In this document: positions 11,745 through 24,516 of the stretch, piece by piece
How positions within the stretch are numbered: position 1 is the stretch's first letter
Layout of the letters: the number at the start of each line of letters is the position of its first letter
Assembly (NCBI GenBank): GCA_014529385.2
Contig: CM043964.1
Coordinates: 970,997 to 1,034,996 of the forward strand
DNA from: Adiantum capillus-veneris
Lineage: Eukaryota; Streptophyta; Polypodiopsida; Polypodiales; Pteridaceae
Length of the DNA stretch: 64,000 nt
Direction: 5' to 3'
Position numbers and translations under genes: made by a program
Notes under the pieces: generated by a model
Told to the model about the DNA's origin: nothing
Database searches by the model: none
Seen by the model: the letters and a program-made list of their open reading frames with translations, nothing else

Positions 11745-12280
11745 ATCATATGGCTATAAGACCATGAGATGCCATCTATTGCACCTATGGCCTTAAGGCC
11801 ATATGGTGCTCTTTGTAGACATGTCTATGACTTTAATATGTCTCTTTATGACCTCAAGGCCATAGGGTTAGGATTGTTAGCTGGTCCAGTCCTTCAAAGC
11901 CATATGGGACTTTATTTATGTGCCACCCTATGTCCCTAAGGATGTAGGTTGTCTTAGGGCCACAAGATGTTGTTTATGCCAATAAGAAACCCTTCTATGC
12001 TCTATGTTGGCACACTATGTCCCCAGGCGCACAAGGTGTGCTTCGTATGCTAGTTAGAAACCCTTTATTCTATATGTGTCACCATATGGCCTTAGACCAT
12101 AGGGTGCCCTCTGTGCTAGTAAGAAATCCTCTATACTGTGTGTTTGTACCCTATGGACCTAGGGCCACAAGGTACCTCTATGCTATTAAGAAATCCTCTA
12201 CGCTCAATATTGAGACCATGTGGCCCCAAAGCCATAGGATATCCTCTATGGTATTGAGAAAAACCCTCTATGATCTATGT
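11745..12280. repeat. Degenerate ~70 bp tandem repeat with palindromic core
   Basis: Roughly seven units each contain a variant of tatggccttaaggccata (a GGCC...GGCC dyad), followed by a version of ggtgcctctatgctagtaag and aaatcctctat. Units differ by substitutions and small indels, so this is an old satellite-like array, not a recent expansion. Confidence 0.7.
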
Positions 12281-13208
12281 TCACAAACAATTAAAAAATA
12301 TAAACGATACTATAGAAAGAGTATGATATCTCCAAGATTGAGGGTGTTCAAAAAACACCGTTTTGTAACACTACCAAATGTCAAGAAATTTTGATTGTTT
12401 GGATCACTTAATAAAGACAATTAATAAGAAGAAAAAGTTAACAATACCATAGAAGCATCAAACAATGAAACCAAAGAACTTGAATGAGAGAAGTCTCCTA
12501 ACTTGGTCTACCTTCATCTTTCTCATTGAACTTGCAAGCATGATTTCTTAAGATGATTTTTCTCATGTTTCTCTCATCTTGATTTTTTTCTCATGCTAGT
12601 CTTAACTTTATTTTTTATCTTTTTGAGGTCTTCATCAACATCCCCTTTTTTGCACCTATGCTACTCTTCCTCAAAAGCTTGTAGTCAATTTATCATGGCC
12701 TCTTTGGGTATTTCTTCCATTATGATTGTGGGTAGTATTACATGATCAATTGTTACTAATTAGCTTGGGAAGAATCGTGCATTATATGGGAATTTAAAAT
12801 TGAGTGGTCTTGTGCAATATGGGAACTGCTTAAATAATGTGGGGAAAATATGAGGTAAGAATCATCAAGCAATGTGTCTAGCGTTATTTAAAAATGATCA
12901 ATGAGACTTTTGACTTTAACTTAGATACACTGCTTGCATGGGTTTTAGGTTGATGAACTGATTTAGAATGTTGTTTTCCATCAATTGGGATATAGGTAAG
13001 GACTTGGATTTCTACCTTGAGGAAGTTTTGAAGTAATTTATTTGGAGAGTTTTGGGTTATCTGTAGGGTTTTTTATCTCTATCTTTTTTTCCTTCTCCTT
13101 TGTTGTTTCTTGCATCTTGGTCTCTCGTGTCCTATGTGCTCTTCTTGTTGCCACCGTGCATGCTTCTTGTTCTTTTGTTGTCACAATCCTAAGGGTTCAA
13201 TCCATAGT

Positions 13209-14148
13209 TTCCGAACACCCATCTAGCACTAACCTTGTTTGTTTACCTAATACAAACAATAAGGGGATGAGAACATTCTATTCCAATGTGCTCCACCCAC
13301 TCTCTATGTCTACTCTTCTTCTCCTTGTTCACTTCCACATACACATACTTTTGCTCTAGCATGTTCACAATTTGTATGAAAGCTCAATATCCTCTCATAC
13401 ATGTGTGCAATCATCTCAAGGGTGGATTCACTCAAATCGGAGCACAGAGAGTGAAGCACTTCAAAAGGTAAGCAACCATCAGATCTAAGCTTATGGTTGG
13501 AAGCTTGAAGGATGTTTCCAAGCTTAAGGGGAGATTTTATTTCAAGTGTGTTTAGTTTTTTGCAACCACATTTGAAGGAGGTTTGCAAAAATGGATTTTT
13601 GTTGGTGCATGTTTTGGCCCAATAAAAACACATTTTTGGCCATATCTCCTATGTAAAAACTCAAATCTATGCAACCCATGAGTGTTTTTGTGGGTTCTGA
13701 CATGTTCCAAATGGAATGGTGGTGTCTATTTGACATAATTTTGATCACAAAATTTTCTAGACCAACATGCACAACATCAGCATCCTTATAGACGGACATA
13801 GTACACATAGTTTTGTGCATGAGGATTGAGATACATACATAGGTACTCTCCAACATGTCCTCACACATTTTTTTACTTTGGACACAAGCTCTCTACAATG
13901 AGCTAAGATCTATTAAAGATCAGGGAACTCTATGTAGTTGAGATCTCAAAGTATCAAAACATGTCAAAAGCCATAGTGGCCAACACCCATGCAGCACTAA
14001 CCTTATTTGTTTACCTAATATAAATAATAAGGTGATGGGAACATTCTATTCCAGCATGCTCCATCCCCACTATCTCTAAGTTTTCTCTTCTTCTCCTTGC
14101 TCACACTCACACATGCACGCTCCACTCTAGCGCGCTCACACCACTATG
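13209..14148. repeat. ~170 bp direct repeat pair
   Basis: 13209-13380 and 13978-14148 are similar along their length. Both contain cactaacctt, tgtttacctaat, aacattctattcca, and then cttcttctccttg before CACA-rich sequence. About 600 bp separates them. They could be LTR remnants or a segmental duplication; no terminal TG/CA or target duplication is clear. Confidence 0.65.
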
Positions 14149-14299
14149 TATTATGTCCTCATCCTTCATCGTTGTTTTCATTGACCATCACCATCAATGG
14201 CCATTTTTTTCCACTCCTTAGCATTGTTTTTGTCACCTATTTTTGCTCATCATCGTCAATCATTGATCACCATCATTATCATCCATCATCAATGTTGCT

Positions 14300-16030
14300 C
14301 TAGTAGTTTTTGTTTCCTCTTGCTATCCCTTTTTTCATAGTTTCTCTATCTCTCTTTTGGAAACTTCCAACAACCATATGATCTTTCAATGGTTTCTGCT
14401 TTGAAGGGGTCTGTTGGGGAGAGGTTCTAGGGCTTCTAACTAGTGTAGCATTTCCTGATACATAAGCTAAGCTTGATGGATTTATAGCTCCTCTCTTCCT
14501 AGGGTGATCACTATAGCCTGCTTCATTGTAAGTATTCAAAATTGTTTGGCTCTGGTTTAGTCTCACCTTTTGGGACTATGAAGACACGCTTTGCGTAGCA
14601 CTGTTGACATTTGACATATGTAAACCTTCTACATAGTTTCCTATGTATCTCCTTGAAACATGACAAATTATTCCCCAAGTCAAGCTTTTAATAGCATTAT
14701 AATTTCCCTGATATTGTCTATCCCATGGGTCTCCTATAATATGAGCTTCTGTGGTTTCAGTACCCAAAGCATCATAGATGCTAGACTCTCGCCTATATCT
14801 ACGACTGTTTTGATCAATGTATATGCTCGTTTGGTCACAATATCAAAGCTTGATTTCCGATGGAGGAGAGTTTGGCTCCAAACAGATTGCTGGGTTCACT
14901 CGGGTAATATCCTTGAGCTCTAGAGAGGATGGGCTATAATAGATTCTTTCCTCTGAATGAACCATCCTTTTTTATCTATCATTGGACGTACTTCTATGAG
15001 CTGGTATGTGGGCCGTTCAAACACTGGTTTGTCCTTTTTGTACAGTTTCCCTTTTTGGTCTACATAGTGTGCATATGAAATATGGGTGCCATATAATGCT
15101 AACATCTTTCTGTTTGGTGTGTCCCTTAGACTCGTGAATGATTTCACACTTGTGGCAGTGGATGCAGAATCATTTGCAAACCTAATAATCTTTTCAACCT
15201 TTGGTGACATCTCGACCCCTTGACCAAATTCATGTAGGAATTTGTTGTTCAAAGGATCAATTTTAAGATTTTGAGGTGCCTGTGCATCTTTATGTTGATT
15301 CTGAACATGTAGTGTTTTTACTGGTGCCTCTAACGGTAATGCAAAATCATCTGATTGCATAAAAAATGATGGGTTAAATGCACTTACATCGAGATTCTCA
15401 TTTCCAATTTGGTCGATGCCTTGCTTGGACAATCTTCAAAAAAATGTCCACCTTTTCGTCAACAATCTGAGCCATACGCCATTAGTGGTGTTATTTCATT
15501 TGGTTCTGTCATGTCAAGCTCTAGCTGAGAAGTTTCAGCTTTTGTGCTTGCCAAGTTGTCAGCATTTTCTTTTAAAACACTAAGCATCAAGCTATAGACT
15601 GCTCTATCTTAACCTTTGTACCGTCTTTGGCTTGGTTCTCCAACTACAGTGGCTTCTATTGGTTGATCTATTGGATCTTGCAATTTTGGCTCTCGGCTAT
15701 ATATATGACCACTGTAATCCATGTACAATGATCCTGATTGCATATGCACCAATTCTATGTTGTGCTGGCTTGTGTAGATTTCTAGAGAAGCACTTGGGTT
15801 GATTTTTTGCACTTCTATCTGCACTTCATCTTTCAGCTTGCAATACCTGGCTCCACTCAAGTCTCTGACCATATGGGAGATTTCTAGATCTAGCTTTACT
15901 CTTATCAACAAGATCTTGGCTCTTGTGCTGCTTTTACTGCTCATGAAGTATCTATGGCCTTTTGAATCTGCATATAATACCTTATCTCCATTGTAGCCAT
16001 ATAGCTGTAAAATATGCTATGTTGCATTTG
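14300..16030 (-). pseudogene. Decayed gypsy gag-like gene with repeated Y-x-D-x2-G motif
   Basis: Minus-strand open pieces (15609-15944, 14920-15432, 14576-14767, 14300-14566) line up into one decayed ORF. A zinc-knuckle remnant near 15425-15470 keeps GGHFFEDCPSK, but its Cys pair is damaged by a TGA. Four copies of a short motif occur: LYADSKGHRYF (about 15980), LYMDYSGHIY (about 15730), HYVDQKGKLY (about 15068) and IYIDQNSRRY (about 14825). The same motif (MYMDRNGTQYL) occurs in the N-terminal gag ORF at 39.9 kb, which links the two loci. No protease or RT follows in this direction. The gag assignment rests on the knuckle and this link. Confidence 0.5.
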
Positions 16031-17146
16031 TGCATGTGCTGCCCACTGCTACTGGTTGGCTCTGCTGTACTTAAACTCTCAGCTCAATTTGAGTCCATGT
16101 CGTGTTGTTCTGTAAAAATTATTTCCTAGCAGATTTTGGTGTTGAGATTAACAAAATTGTTGTTGTCAGATTTTGATATATAAAACTACTTTTGCCAAAG
16201 CACTTTTGCAGTTGACTGCTCTTACACTGACAAGAGTTTATTAACTCTAGCTCGACAATCTCAAAATTGATTTGGGCCCTGAATAGCCTGATCTGCTATC
16301 CACCGTGATTTGTATCCTTGTTTGTCCGACGAAAAGCTAATTTGCACTACTACACTTGCACCTGCTCGTTTCTTGCATGCAAAATTTTTGAAATTTATTT
16401 ACCCCTCTACTTCTTTGAATTATACGATTTCTCGCTTTTTCCAGCTGTTTTTCTGCTTCACTTTGCGTGGTGTGCTCAGTTTGCGGTGTTTGCTCGGTGT
16501 CCGATACTCTTCCTGGCTTTTTTGAGATTCGTTCGGTGTGCGGTACACTTTCGAGCTTTGCTTTTTACTTTTCTGATGCACTTTCGACGACTTCCTTTGA
16601 ATTTTTTTTAATTTTTGTGAAATTTGAAATTTTCTAATTTTTTTGATATTTTTATGTTTTTTAATAATTTTTTTGGAAAACTTTTGTTTTAAAAAAAAAA
16701 CATAATTTCTATGTGATTTTTATTATTTTTTGTGATTTATTTTGTTTTTCTGATTAGTTTATAAATTTTTTGTGAATTTTCTATGATTTTTGGTGAATTA
16801 TCTGTGAATTTTTTACTTTCTAGGAATTTATTACGATTTATTGGTGAATGTTTCGGCCACTTTTGGACTTTCTATAGTATTGTTTTGAGTTTTTTTAATC
16901 TATTTTTTATTTGATTGACTTTTTTTTAAAGTGTTTTTATGGATTTTTAAGCATTGTTTTTGTTCTTTTTATTGTTATTGTTCGTTTTAGTTTTTTTTTT
17001 ATATAATAATAAATTTATCAATTCAAAAAAGATTAGGTGTTGCTTATTTGTGGGGTCGTTGACCAATTCCCTGCAACGCTGATGGGCCTTGATTGTGCGT
17101 GCCGTTGCAACTTGGCGGTGATGGCGGAGCTGCAAGTCGAAGGTTG

Positions 17147-17151
<5 letters not shown>

Positions 17152-17242
<91 letters not shown>
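17152..17242. repeat. (GA)n microsatellite
   Basis: About 90 bp of GA with single GGA interruptions. A second tract begins 186 bp downstream. Confidence 0.95.
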
Positions 17243-17244
<2 letters not shown>

Positions 17245-17421
17245 CCTGGCTTGGCGGGGTGCAGATAGGAGCTGAGGCAGGCGGGATCGAACAGCGAGGA
17301 AGGGGTTACGACCGAGGAGAGAACGTGAGAGTGGGCGTGGGGGGGAGGGTCTTTGTGTGTGTAGTGTGTAGAAAAAAACAATAAAGGAGAGAGAGTGGTT
17401 CACGCACTTGGGCAGAGTCTT

Positions 17422-17427
<6 letters not shown>

Positions 17428-17470
<43 letters not shown>
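17428..17470. repeat. (GA)n microsatellite
   Basis: About 43 bp of pure GA, followed by a short GT run and AAG repeats. Confidence 0.95.
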
Positions 17471-17475
<5 letters not shown>

Positions 17476-18479
17476 AGAGGGAGTGTGTGTGTGTGATGGG
17501 TGGTGTTCACCCGGAGAGAGAAGAAGAAGAAGAGTTTTTAATGTCGAAGGAAACTATCACAAAAGACCGTAAAGATATCCACCGGCGACGAATTTTATGC
17601 ACGGTGAGGCACGGGAGTCAAAATCGAAATCGGTTTTTCTATTAATTCTTTTATTTCCGAACGTCCAAAAATGCCAAAAATAGGCCGAAAATTTTCCAAA
17701 ACGCCAAAAAATCCCAAAAAATTAACAAAAAAGTCTGAAAAATTCTAGGAATCTTAGAAAATCATATGCAATCACAACCAAACATTTTCGATACGCAGAA
17801 GCACACCAAAAATAGTGAATTCTATTGAAAATGTAATTTACGACACAATCGTCAACTCGACCCCCGAAAATAGCAAAACGTTCAAAACTTAATCACAGAG
17901 GGCATAAATGCGAACAAACTGATGCTGTAAATATGCAGACACAAAATAGCTCGTAATGATCGTAAAATATCAAATGTTTATGGAATTAAGTGAAAATATA
18001 TGCAAAACTTAGTAAAAATTTACAAAAATTATCCGAAAAATACCCAAAACATTTCTACAAATTCTCCACACATAGGGGATTAGTCAGCCGAATAAAATCA
18101 CACAAATTGTATCATATCAATTGCCAAGCAGTTTCATCAATAAAATCAAGACTAGGCAATTAAACCGGCAAAATTAACGATAAAATTAGGTCAAAAATTG
18201 ACGCAATTGGAGTGTGTAAATCCCTGTTTTGAGAACAACAATGTAGCAATTAAGCATTATAAACATCAATCATGCAAATTAAACACTTTTTTAGGAACGC
18301 ACACTAATAAAATTAGCAGTTTTTACCAATCTTAAGGTGCGCACACAAAAGGGCAAATTTTGTCGAAATTGCAATATGATAGTGAACAACAATTTGTAAG
18401 TAGCTTGCTATTCAAACATACTCCAATTTGGATCTAGGTAAATGTTTTGTAATTTATATGCCTCGCCTAATCCATCGGT

Positions 18480-18735
18480 CACAGGCACACGGATTTGTCA
18501 ATTTAGACATTGTGTAAATGTTCATCTTGGTGTAGATTTGTCAATTTAGGCAACACCAATTGTACATGCAGATCCGCTGGTTTAGGCAGCACACTGATGA
18601 ATAAGACATTTAATATTTCCAACAATAAGTGCAAATCCACCGGTTTAGGTAGCATAAGAGCCGCTACATGATTTACGCAGCACATCGGGTGTAGATTTTC
18701 CAAGTTAGGCAACACCGATCATAGGATCATGCGGT
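18480..18735. repeat. Degenerate tandem repeat, ~50 bp units
   Basis: Five variants of gtgtagatttgtcaa / tttaggcaacacc occur in a row. On the minus strand this gives the recurring peptide LPKPxDLH, which is a by-product of the repeat and not evidence of a gene. Confidence 0.55.
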
Positions 18736-19640
18736 GTGGTGACTGGCCACCACTGTGTCTAGTATGATTTTGTTACCCGTGTATATAATGACATTGATGT
18801 GGATTTGGATTATATATGGATTTGGTAGATGATAATTTTTTGTCGTGACAATATTTATGGAATTGAAGTTGAGACTGATGAGAATTGATTATTGACTGAT
18901 AAGTGTAACCAATGATATCCTGATTCATCAGGGTATGACATATACTGCTTATTTTTTTGGTAGTATTGGACACTAGAATAGGTAGTATGTGGATGATGAC
19001 ATGCATATGTGATGTTGTTTAGTTTCATAATTTTTTCTTCTACTATGTAATATTTCTGACAAAAAATACTTATAACAAGTATGATTTGCAAATTCTTATC
19101 TTTGCAACTGATGACAATTGCTTTCTAATGGAGAGATATATAATGGAATTGATATTTTATTATTTAATGCAGTTGATAGGTGGAAAAATCTAATCGAGCC
19201 ATGGACTATGGCACAAGATATATATTTTATATACATATTTTATTACTCAAGTGCTCTTAATGAGCTTTTGCCATTTATGATCGACCGGCCAGTTTATACT
19301 CATTTTGAGCATTCAAGAAATCTATAAGTAAATATGTGCGAGGAAATGCTCACTCTTGCACAAGGGGAGATTCCACCTAGTAATTGTGTCTTTCTTCTCT
19401 CCTCTCTCTCGCCATGCTGATGTAGCACTCCGTTCGAGGAGGTGCACTTGCATGTGCTCTCTCCCCGGGGACTCCACTATGTAAAAATTTCATATAGCAC
19501 ATGCGAACAAGAGGTATTTCAAAAATCCCTTACCTGTATATTTTCAAGTATTATATGTACCCCTTATGTATGTATTTTTGTAAAACAATTAGCCCTTATG
19601 TATAAAAAAATTCACTTTCTCTATTAAAAAACTCTTTATG
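18736..19640. other. No gene seen
   Basis: AT-rich sequence with only short open frames that carry no domain. It may include the outer edge of the LTR that starts at 20566, but I could not locate that edge. Confidence 0.4.
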
Positions 19641-20566
19641 TAAGTTGTGGGACGTGTGTCTAACCTCACTATCCTATCTTATTGCGGTTTTAGCGAGAGC
19701 CACGATTAAATTGTCAATCCATAGGACAAATCTGACTCGCCTAGTGCATAGAGGCTACAAGAGGTTGTCAATCTCTCCGAAAACAACAAACAACTCCCAT
19801 CTAACTCAAGCTACACTCACGTGACTGAAATCACCAAAAGCCAATCGCTCATCGGCAAACAAATCACAGCCGTTACAGCATCAAATGACATCCAAATGTA
19901 ACAAAACTTCTAGGACATGTTTATAGGACCTAATCAGACATGCTTATGGTCTCAAACCCCACTTTAGGTCAAGTTCCAAAATCACGATTAAATACATCAG
20001 TGGATTTTTGACCTAGTCGTTTTCGACCCAGAATGCATCTAAATGCTTAGCAATGATGCCCCCATACCCCGCCTATGCTTAGTTTTTGATTTGGATTTAT
20101 AAATTCTTACTTATGACTAAATTAGGCCGTGGATCGGCAACAACAAAAGCTACAAAATACTGTGATGTGTTTATGTCAATGCGTAGAGCTCTTACCTGTG
20201 TTTACAATGCAACAAACGCAACTGCAATGTGACAACCGGGGAGGGAGTAGGAAGCATGAGAAGGAGAGAAGTGACCGCCGTTAGCTCACGTTGTGATTTC
20301 ATTATCCAAAACTTACAAATAGCTTACAAAAATTGGCTTTTATACCTTAGCCAAGGTTTTTGGTGGTCAAAACCAATAATTTGGAAGCTCTAACTAGAGA
20401 TACGTAATGATAGGTTAATACAATCTAGAATCTTGTAGCCCCGGCTCAACTATTACAAGGTTTACTCAAAAAATAGGAGTTATAATATTCTCGATTTATA
20501 AAAAATACTAAGTGTTTTTATATGGGAGCTCTGAAAATTGGTGTCCGTGTTAGCTTGCTGGTAACA
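19641..20566 (-). repeat. 3' LTR of XORF element A (outer boundary uncertain)
   Basis: On the minus strand the LTR starts TGTTACCAGCAAGC right after a polypurine tract. It contains a TATA box (GGTATAAAAG at 20337-20346) and an AATGAAA block also present in the LTR at 49985. The TGTTAnnAGC start is shared with the LTRs at 49985 and 62474. I did not find the terminal CA or a target duplication, so the left edge is approximate. Confidence 0.55.
20337..20344 (-). promoter_or_regulatory. TATA box in XORF-A LTR
   Basis: TATAAAAG on the minus strand, about 225 bp inside the LTR. The equivalent place in the LTR of copy B has TATATAG. Confidence 0.5.
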
Positions 20567-20577
20567 TTCCCCCCCTC
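20567..20577 (-). other. Polypurine tract of XORF element A
   Basis: The minus strand reads GAGGGGGGGAA directly before TGTTAC. This is the classic plus-strand primer position at the 3' end of an LTR element, and shows that the ORF upstream of it belongs to a retroelement. Confidence 0.8.
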
Positions 20578-21557
20578 ATGTCAGGTTGTTGATCACTGAC
20601 CCAAATATATTCGTTGGCCAAGTGAAGAACCCTATGTAGAATGATTCCTCAAACGCGAACATATCGTGAGAAGGTAAAAACATACCTCTAACGTAAAATC
20701 CATAGAGGACTTCTTCGGAAGAGTGCCACTGAGATCATAGCTCAAACCTTTGTTACCCTCGAGGAATGACATCCAAGGGATGCCTGCTTGCTCTGGCTCA
20801 TGGAATACTTCGATGAAGGTGAGCAACATTCGGAAGATTTTGTATAACATTGTGCATGATAGATCTGGTAGACTTTTGAAGAAGGACATGGTGCCTGTTA
20901 GGGTTTTCATCATGTACTTTTCCGTTGGTGGTCCCTTTTCTGGAGTAGGAAATCTGGAGTAATTTAGCCAAGTTGGCCACTTCTTTATTAGTGCCTCATG
21001 TGCTTGCCAAGCCCTTACTCTTGGTACACGACAAAAGGTACAATCCTTTTGTAGCACCACAGGTGCTCTTGTGAACAGAATCAAGTACCTTGGATTCTTG
21101 TTCAACCAACTCAGCCTCCACTTTGGGTGGTCTTGATCTGCGCCCTTGACCTGTATGCATGTGTAAAGCCTTTCTTTCACTTTTAGAAACTCCACTTTAA
21201 TCAGAGGATAGGGTAGGGATTGATGGTGCCATTGCACATTGATTTGATTGGGAGTGAGTTGTGTAACTTTGATAGAGTGAAGCATTCCCAATCCATTACT
21301 TCCCTCCATTACTCATCTACCTCTTGTGTAATTTAATCTTTCAGTGCATCTTCCTCAGCCTTTGAGAGATGGACCATTAGCATTGTATCTGTTTTGGTAA
21401 TTTGTACTTGAAACTCCTCCTTGCTACTTAACTCTTCTTTTGAATGTGTCTCCATCTCAACAAATGAAACTAAGGGCATCTCTATCTATGGCTGCTTTGA
21501 ATTCCTCCCTCTTCTTGTGTTTCTGACCGTCCCTCTCTCAATAGCTGGTTGACTCTT

Positions 21558-21636
21558 TTAAGTTCAGTTAGTTCTTTCAACAACTCGTCTTCTCTTTTAA
21601 GTTCAGCTAGTTCTTTCAACAACTCGTCTTCTCTTT
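21558..21636. repeat. 39 bp tandem duplication in XORF-A coiled coil
   Basis: Two 39 bp copies encode REDELLKELxELK twice. The unit length of 13 codons keeps the reading frame and the heptad-like pattern. Confidence 0.8.
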
Positions 21637-24516
21637 GGACCCGCATTAAAGCCAGGTCTCTGCGTTGAGACTGCTCTAGTTTATGCTCTAGCTCGAGGTC
21701 TTTATTCTTTATCTCTAATGCTTTGTAGACCTCGTCTATTACTTTGATCAAGGCCACGACGGGATTTTATTTGATTCGCTACATCTAACTAAACTTGAAT
21801 CTTTTGAACTGATAGGGTTGTCGCTAGAAGTTTGTTTGTAACTTCTGTCAGCTATTCATCTTTTGCTTTGCATGCATCTGACAACTTTATAAGCAGATCA
21901 TAGAGATCCTCCATCTCTTTCTGCTGCTTATCCCTTGCAAACTGATGTTGTTTGGCTTCTGCTTTCAACTCCTGCACTTGCCTTTGTAGATCGCTGATGA
22001 CGTTTAGTCAGTCGTCTAACTCCCCTTGGAGTGCGTCAATCACCATTTCTAATCCTTTGGCCCTTGTGCTATGGCTAAGTGCTGCTGAGCGAAGTCATTC
22101 AATCATGTCGTGCATTTGCTTGGCATACTCATTAACTTGCAAGATCACTTTGTTCTTTGATTTCCAATCTTCGTGTAGTGCCAGCTGGACTTGATGTTGC
22201 TGCAGATTCTTATGTATCTTTTGGCGGCATCATGGCGGGCGGCTGGTTGCTGTTGCTCTTGAGGTTGTGGCTGATCCTCTTTCGCTTTGTCATCCTGAGG
22301 CTTCGTGGATGCCTTGGCCTTCTCTTACTTTTTTCAGGTAGAGGGTGCTTCCTTGGTATCCTGTTTTGTTGTTTGTTCAAACCCTGTGGTGTCTTCTGGT
22401 GTAGGACTTGTCATCCTTTCGGGCTCTAGATCTTGCTCTTTCTGTTGCTCTTGTGTAGTAACTGCCTGTTGTACAGATTCCGCTGCTTCTTCCTATTCAG
22501 GCTCTGTCTCTTTTGTTTTCTTAGTTGTTGTGGTTCTAACTACTGATGATGGTGGGATCTCCATGAGGTGATCATGCTATTCAGAAATAGGTGAAGAAGG
22601 GCGAGGAGATACATCACCTTGATCATGTTTTGCTTCTCCTTGTTCCGTTGCTTGATTTTGCTGCTCTGCTGCCTCTTTAGCTTTCTGTTCCGCTTCTTGG
22701 GCTTCTTTCAACTTTAAAGCATTTGCTTCTTAATACATCTTTTTCAGTAGTTCTATGGGATCTTCTGCCTATTTCCTGGTATGATGCTTTGTTCTTGCAT
22801 CTTTAACACTAGACTTGTAATGAGCCACAAAAGTGACTAAAGCAACAAAAATGGCTCACATCAAGATTCTAGTAAATAAAACATAACTTTTGTATATGAC
22901 ATCAAAGTTTCATGAAACTTCTTAATTATGGGTGCAAGATATGAAAAAGGTTTCTAGATACACAATTTACATGAAAAGCTCGGAAAAAAAATTACTTTTC
23001 TAAAATTAGTAAAATTTACGTAAAACTGCATTTCAACACTTAACTTGGAAAGGTAAAAAATGTTGACAGTCTTTGTATATAGGTTAAAAAGGCTAGTACA
23101 TCTATCACATACCTATTGAGGATTTTTCAAAGAGTTTGGGCCTGCTTAACAATGATTTGATTTACTTTCAAAAGAAAATATAAAAAATTTGTCCATCCGC
23201 ACAAATTAGTCGTAGAAGATGGAAATGGAAAGACACCTTCAAACCTTCATTTAGCTATGTACTATTTTTTATCAACTCATATTGAGCATTGGTCATGATT
23301 CCCTGAAACCATTTTCTATTTAGATAATTAACATAGTATTGAGAAAGTTTTTACAAAAGTCTCAAAAAGCCACAAAAGTGGCTGATTTTTTACAAGACTA
23401 GTGTTAAGCTCATTGGGTACCCACTTTGCCAGGTCCTTTCCTTGTGCTTGGTGGCTGCGATCATACGATTGTTTTCCTCTTTCAAATCTGGCTTGTTTTT
23501 GTACAGGTTCCTGCTGGTGTGCTGCCATGGCTTTTCTCTTCATTTAATTCCGTCGTGCTCTTTTTTCCTCGTTATCTGAGCTTTAAATGCTGTGCCGTTC
23601 TAGCAAGATTTTGTCAGGCTCTTCATCTAACTTGTATGTTCTCTTGGAAGATCCTGTAGCTCAAGGGGAAGGTTGTGCTGACACTATCGAAGTGTTCTGG
23701 TCTGGGGCAGGCGGTAAGTTGTCGGCCATTCCGATGGCATGGTAAGCAATCCTGATCAAAACCTCTCGTGCACCCAAATATGTGATTTTCCCTTCTTTCT
23801 TTGTCTCCTTCAATGTGGACAAAACATACTGCACATGGTCAATTGGTTGCCTGGTTGTTGATTTGAGAAGTTGTGTAAAGTTCGTGGCAACGGCATGATT
23901 TGGTTTCATATGCCTTGGTGGTCTCTTGGCAAGGAAGTGGAAGTGTTGGTGGTACAACCGTGCAGGCTATTCCACCTGCTTTTGAATGAGTTCGGCAAAT
24001 GTAGCAGAGATAGTTTCCTTGGTCAAGGTTCCTGCCATCTTTCTATCCCTCACCCTCATTGTCATTCCCTTTGTTGGCACTCTTAGAGCTTCTGCCACTA
24101 TATCTTTGGTACTTACCACTTCAACTTTGTTCCCTTGTTGGTCAGAGATTTGAGCGGTTCCATCTTCTTTCATCGTGGACAAAAGCTCATAAACTTTCTG
24201 GAAGTCCACTCCACACGACTCTTGCTCATAGAAATCTCTAAGTCCCAGCCTTCGGTTTGCTTCTTTGGTCTCGGGCTTTGTGGCGACATCATACACTTAT
24301 TTTGGTAGAAGTTACAGTTCTACCTGATATCATTTCTCGCTCTTGAATCTTCCTATGAACAATATGTATTATGCTCTTCAAGCTATTCCTTTAACAGGTA
24401 GGTTGCTAATTTGGCATTTTTTATTGAATCGGGGTCCATTTGGTATGGCAGTAACTCTTACAGCTTCTCCTTTTGCGAGAGCTTCTTCTTAGCCCTATCT
24501 GCGGCTTGCATGGCTC

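Larger units (their letters stand above)
11246..14299. other. Non-coding repeat-rich stretch
   Basis: No reading frame with recognisable domains on either strand. It holds the palindromic tandem repeat at 11745-12280 and the direct repeat pair 13209-13380 / 13978-14148. The remainder is AT-rich with no feature I can support. Confidence 0.6.
16031..18479. other. AT-rich non-coding region with GA tracts
   Basis: T-rich runs at 16,600-17,000 are followed by two GA microsatellites and then AT-rich sequence. The open frames across the GA tract are simple-sequence artefacts. No gene is seen. Confidence 0.6.

Noticed and set aside
18503-18715. Minus-strand ORF with repeated LPKPxDLH
   Set aside because: The peptide repeat is explained by the degenerate DNA tandem repeat; no selection for coding is visible.
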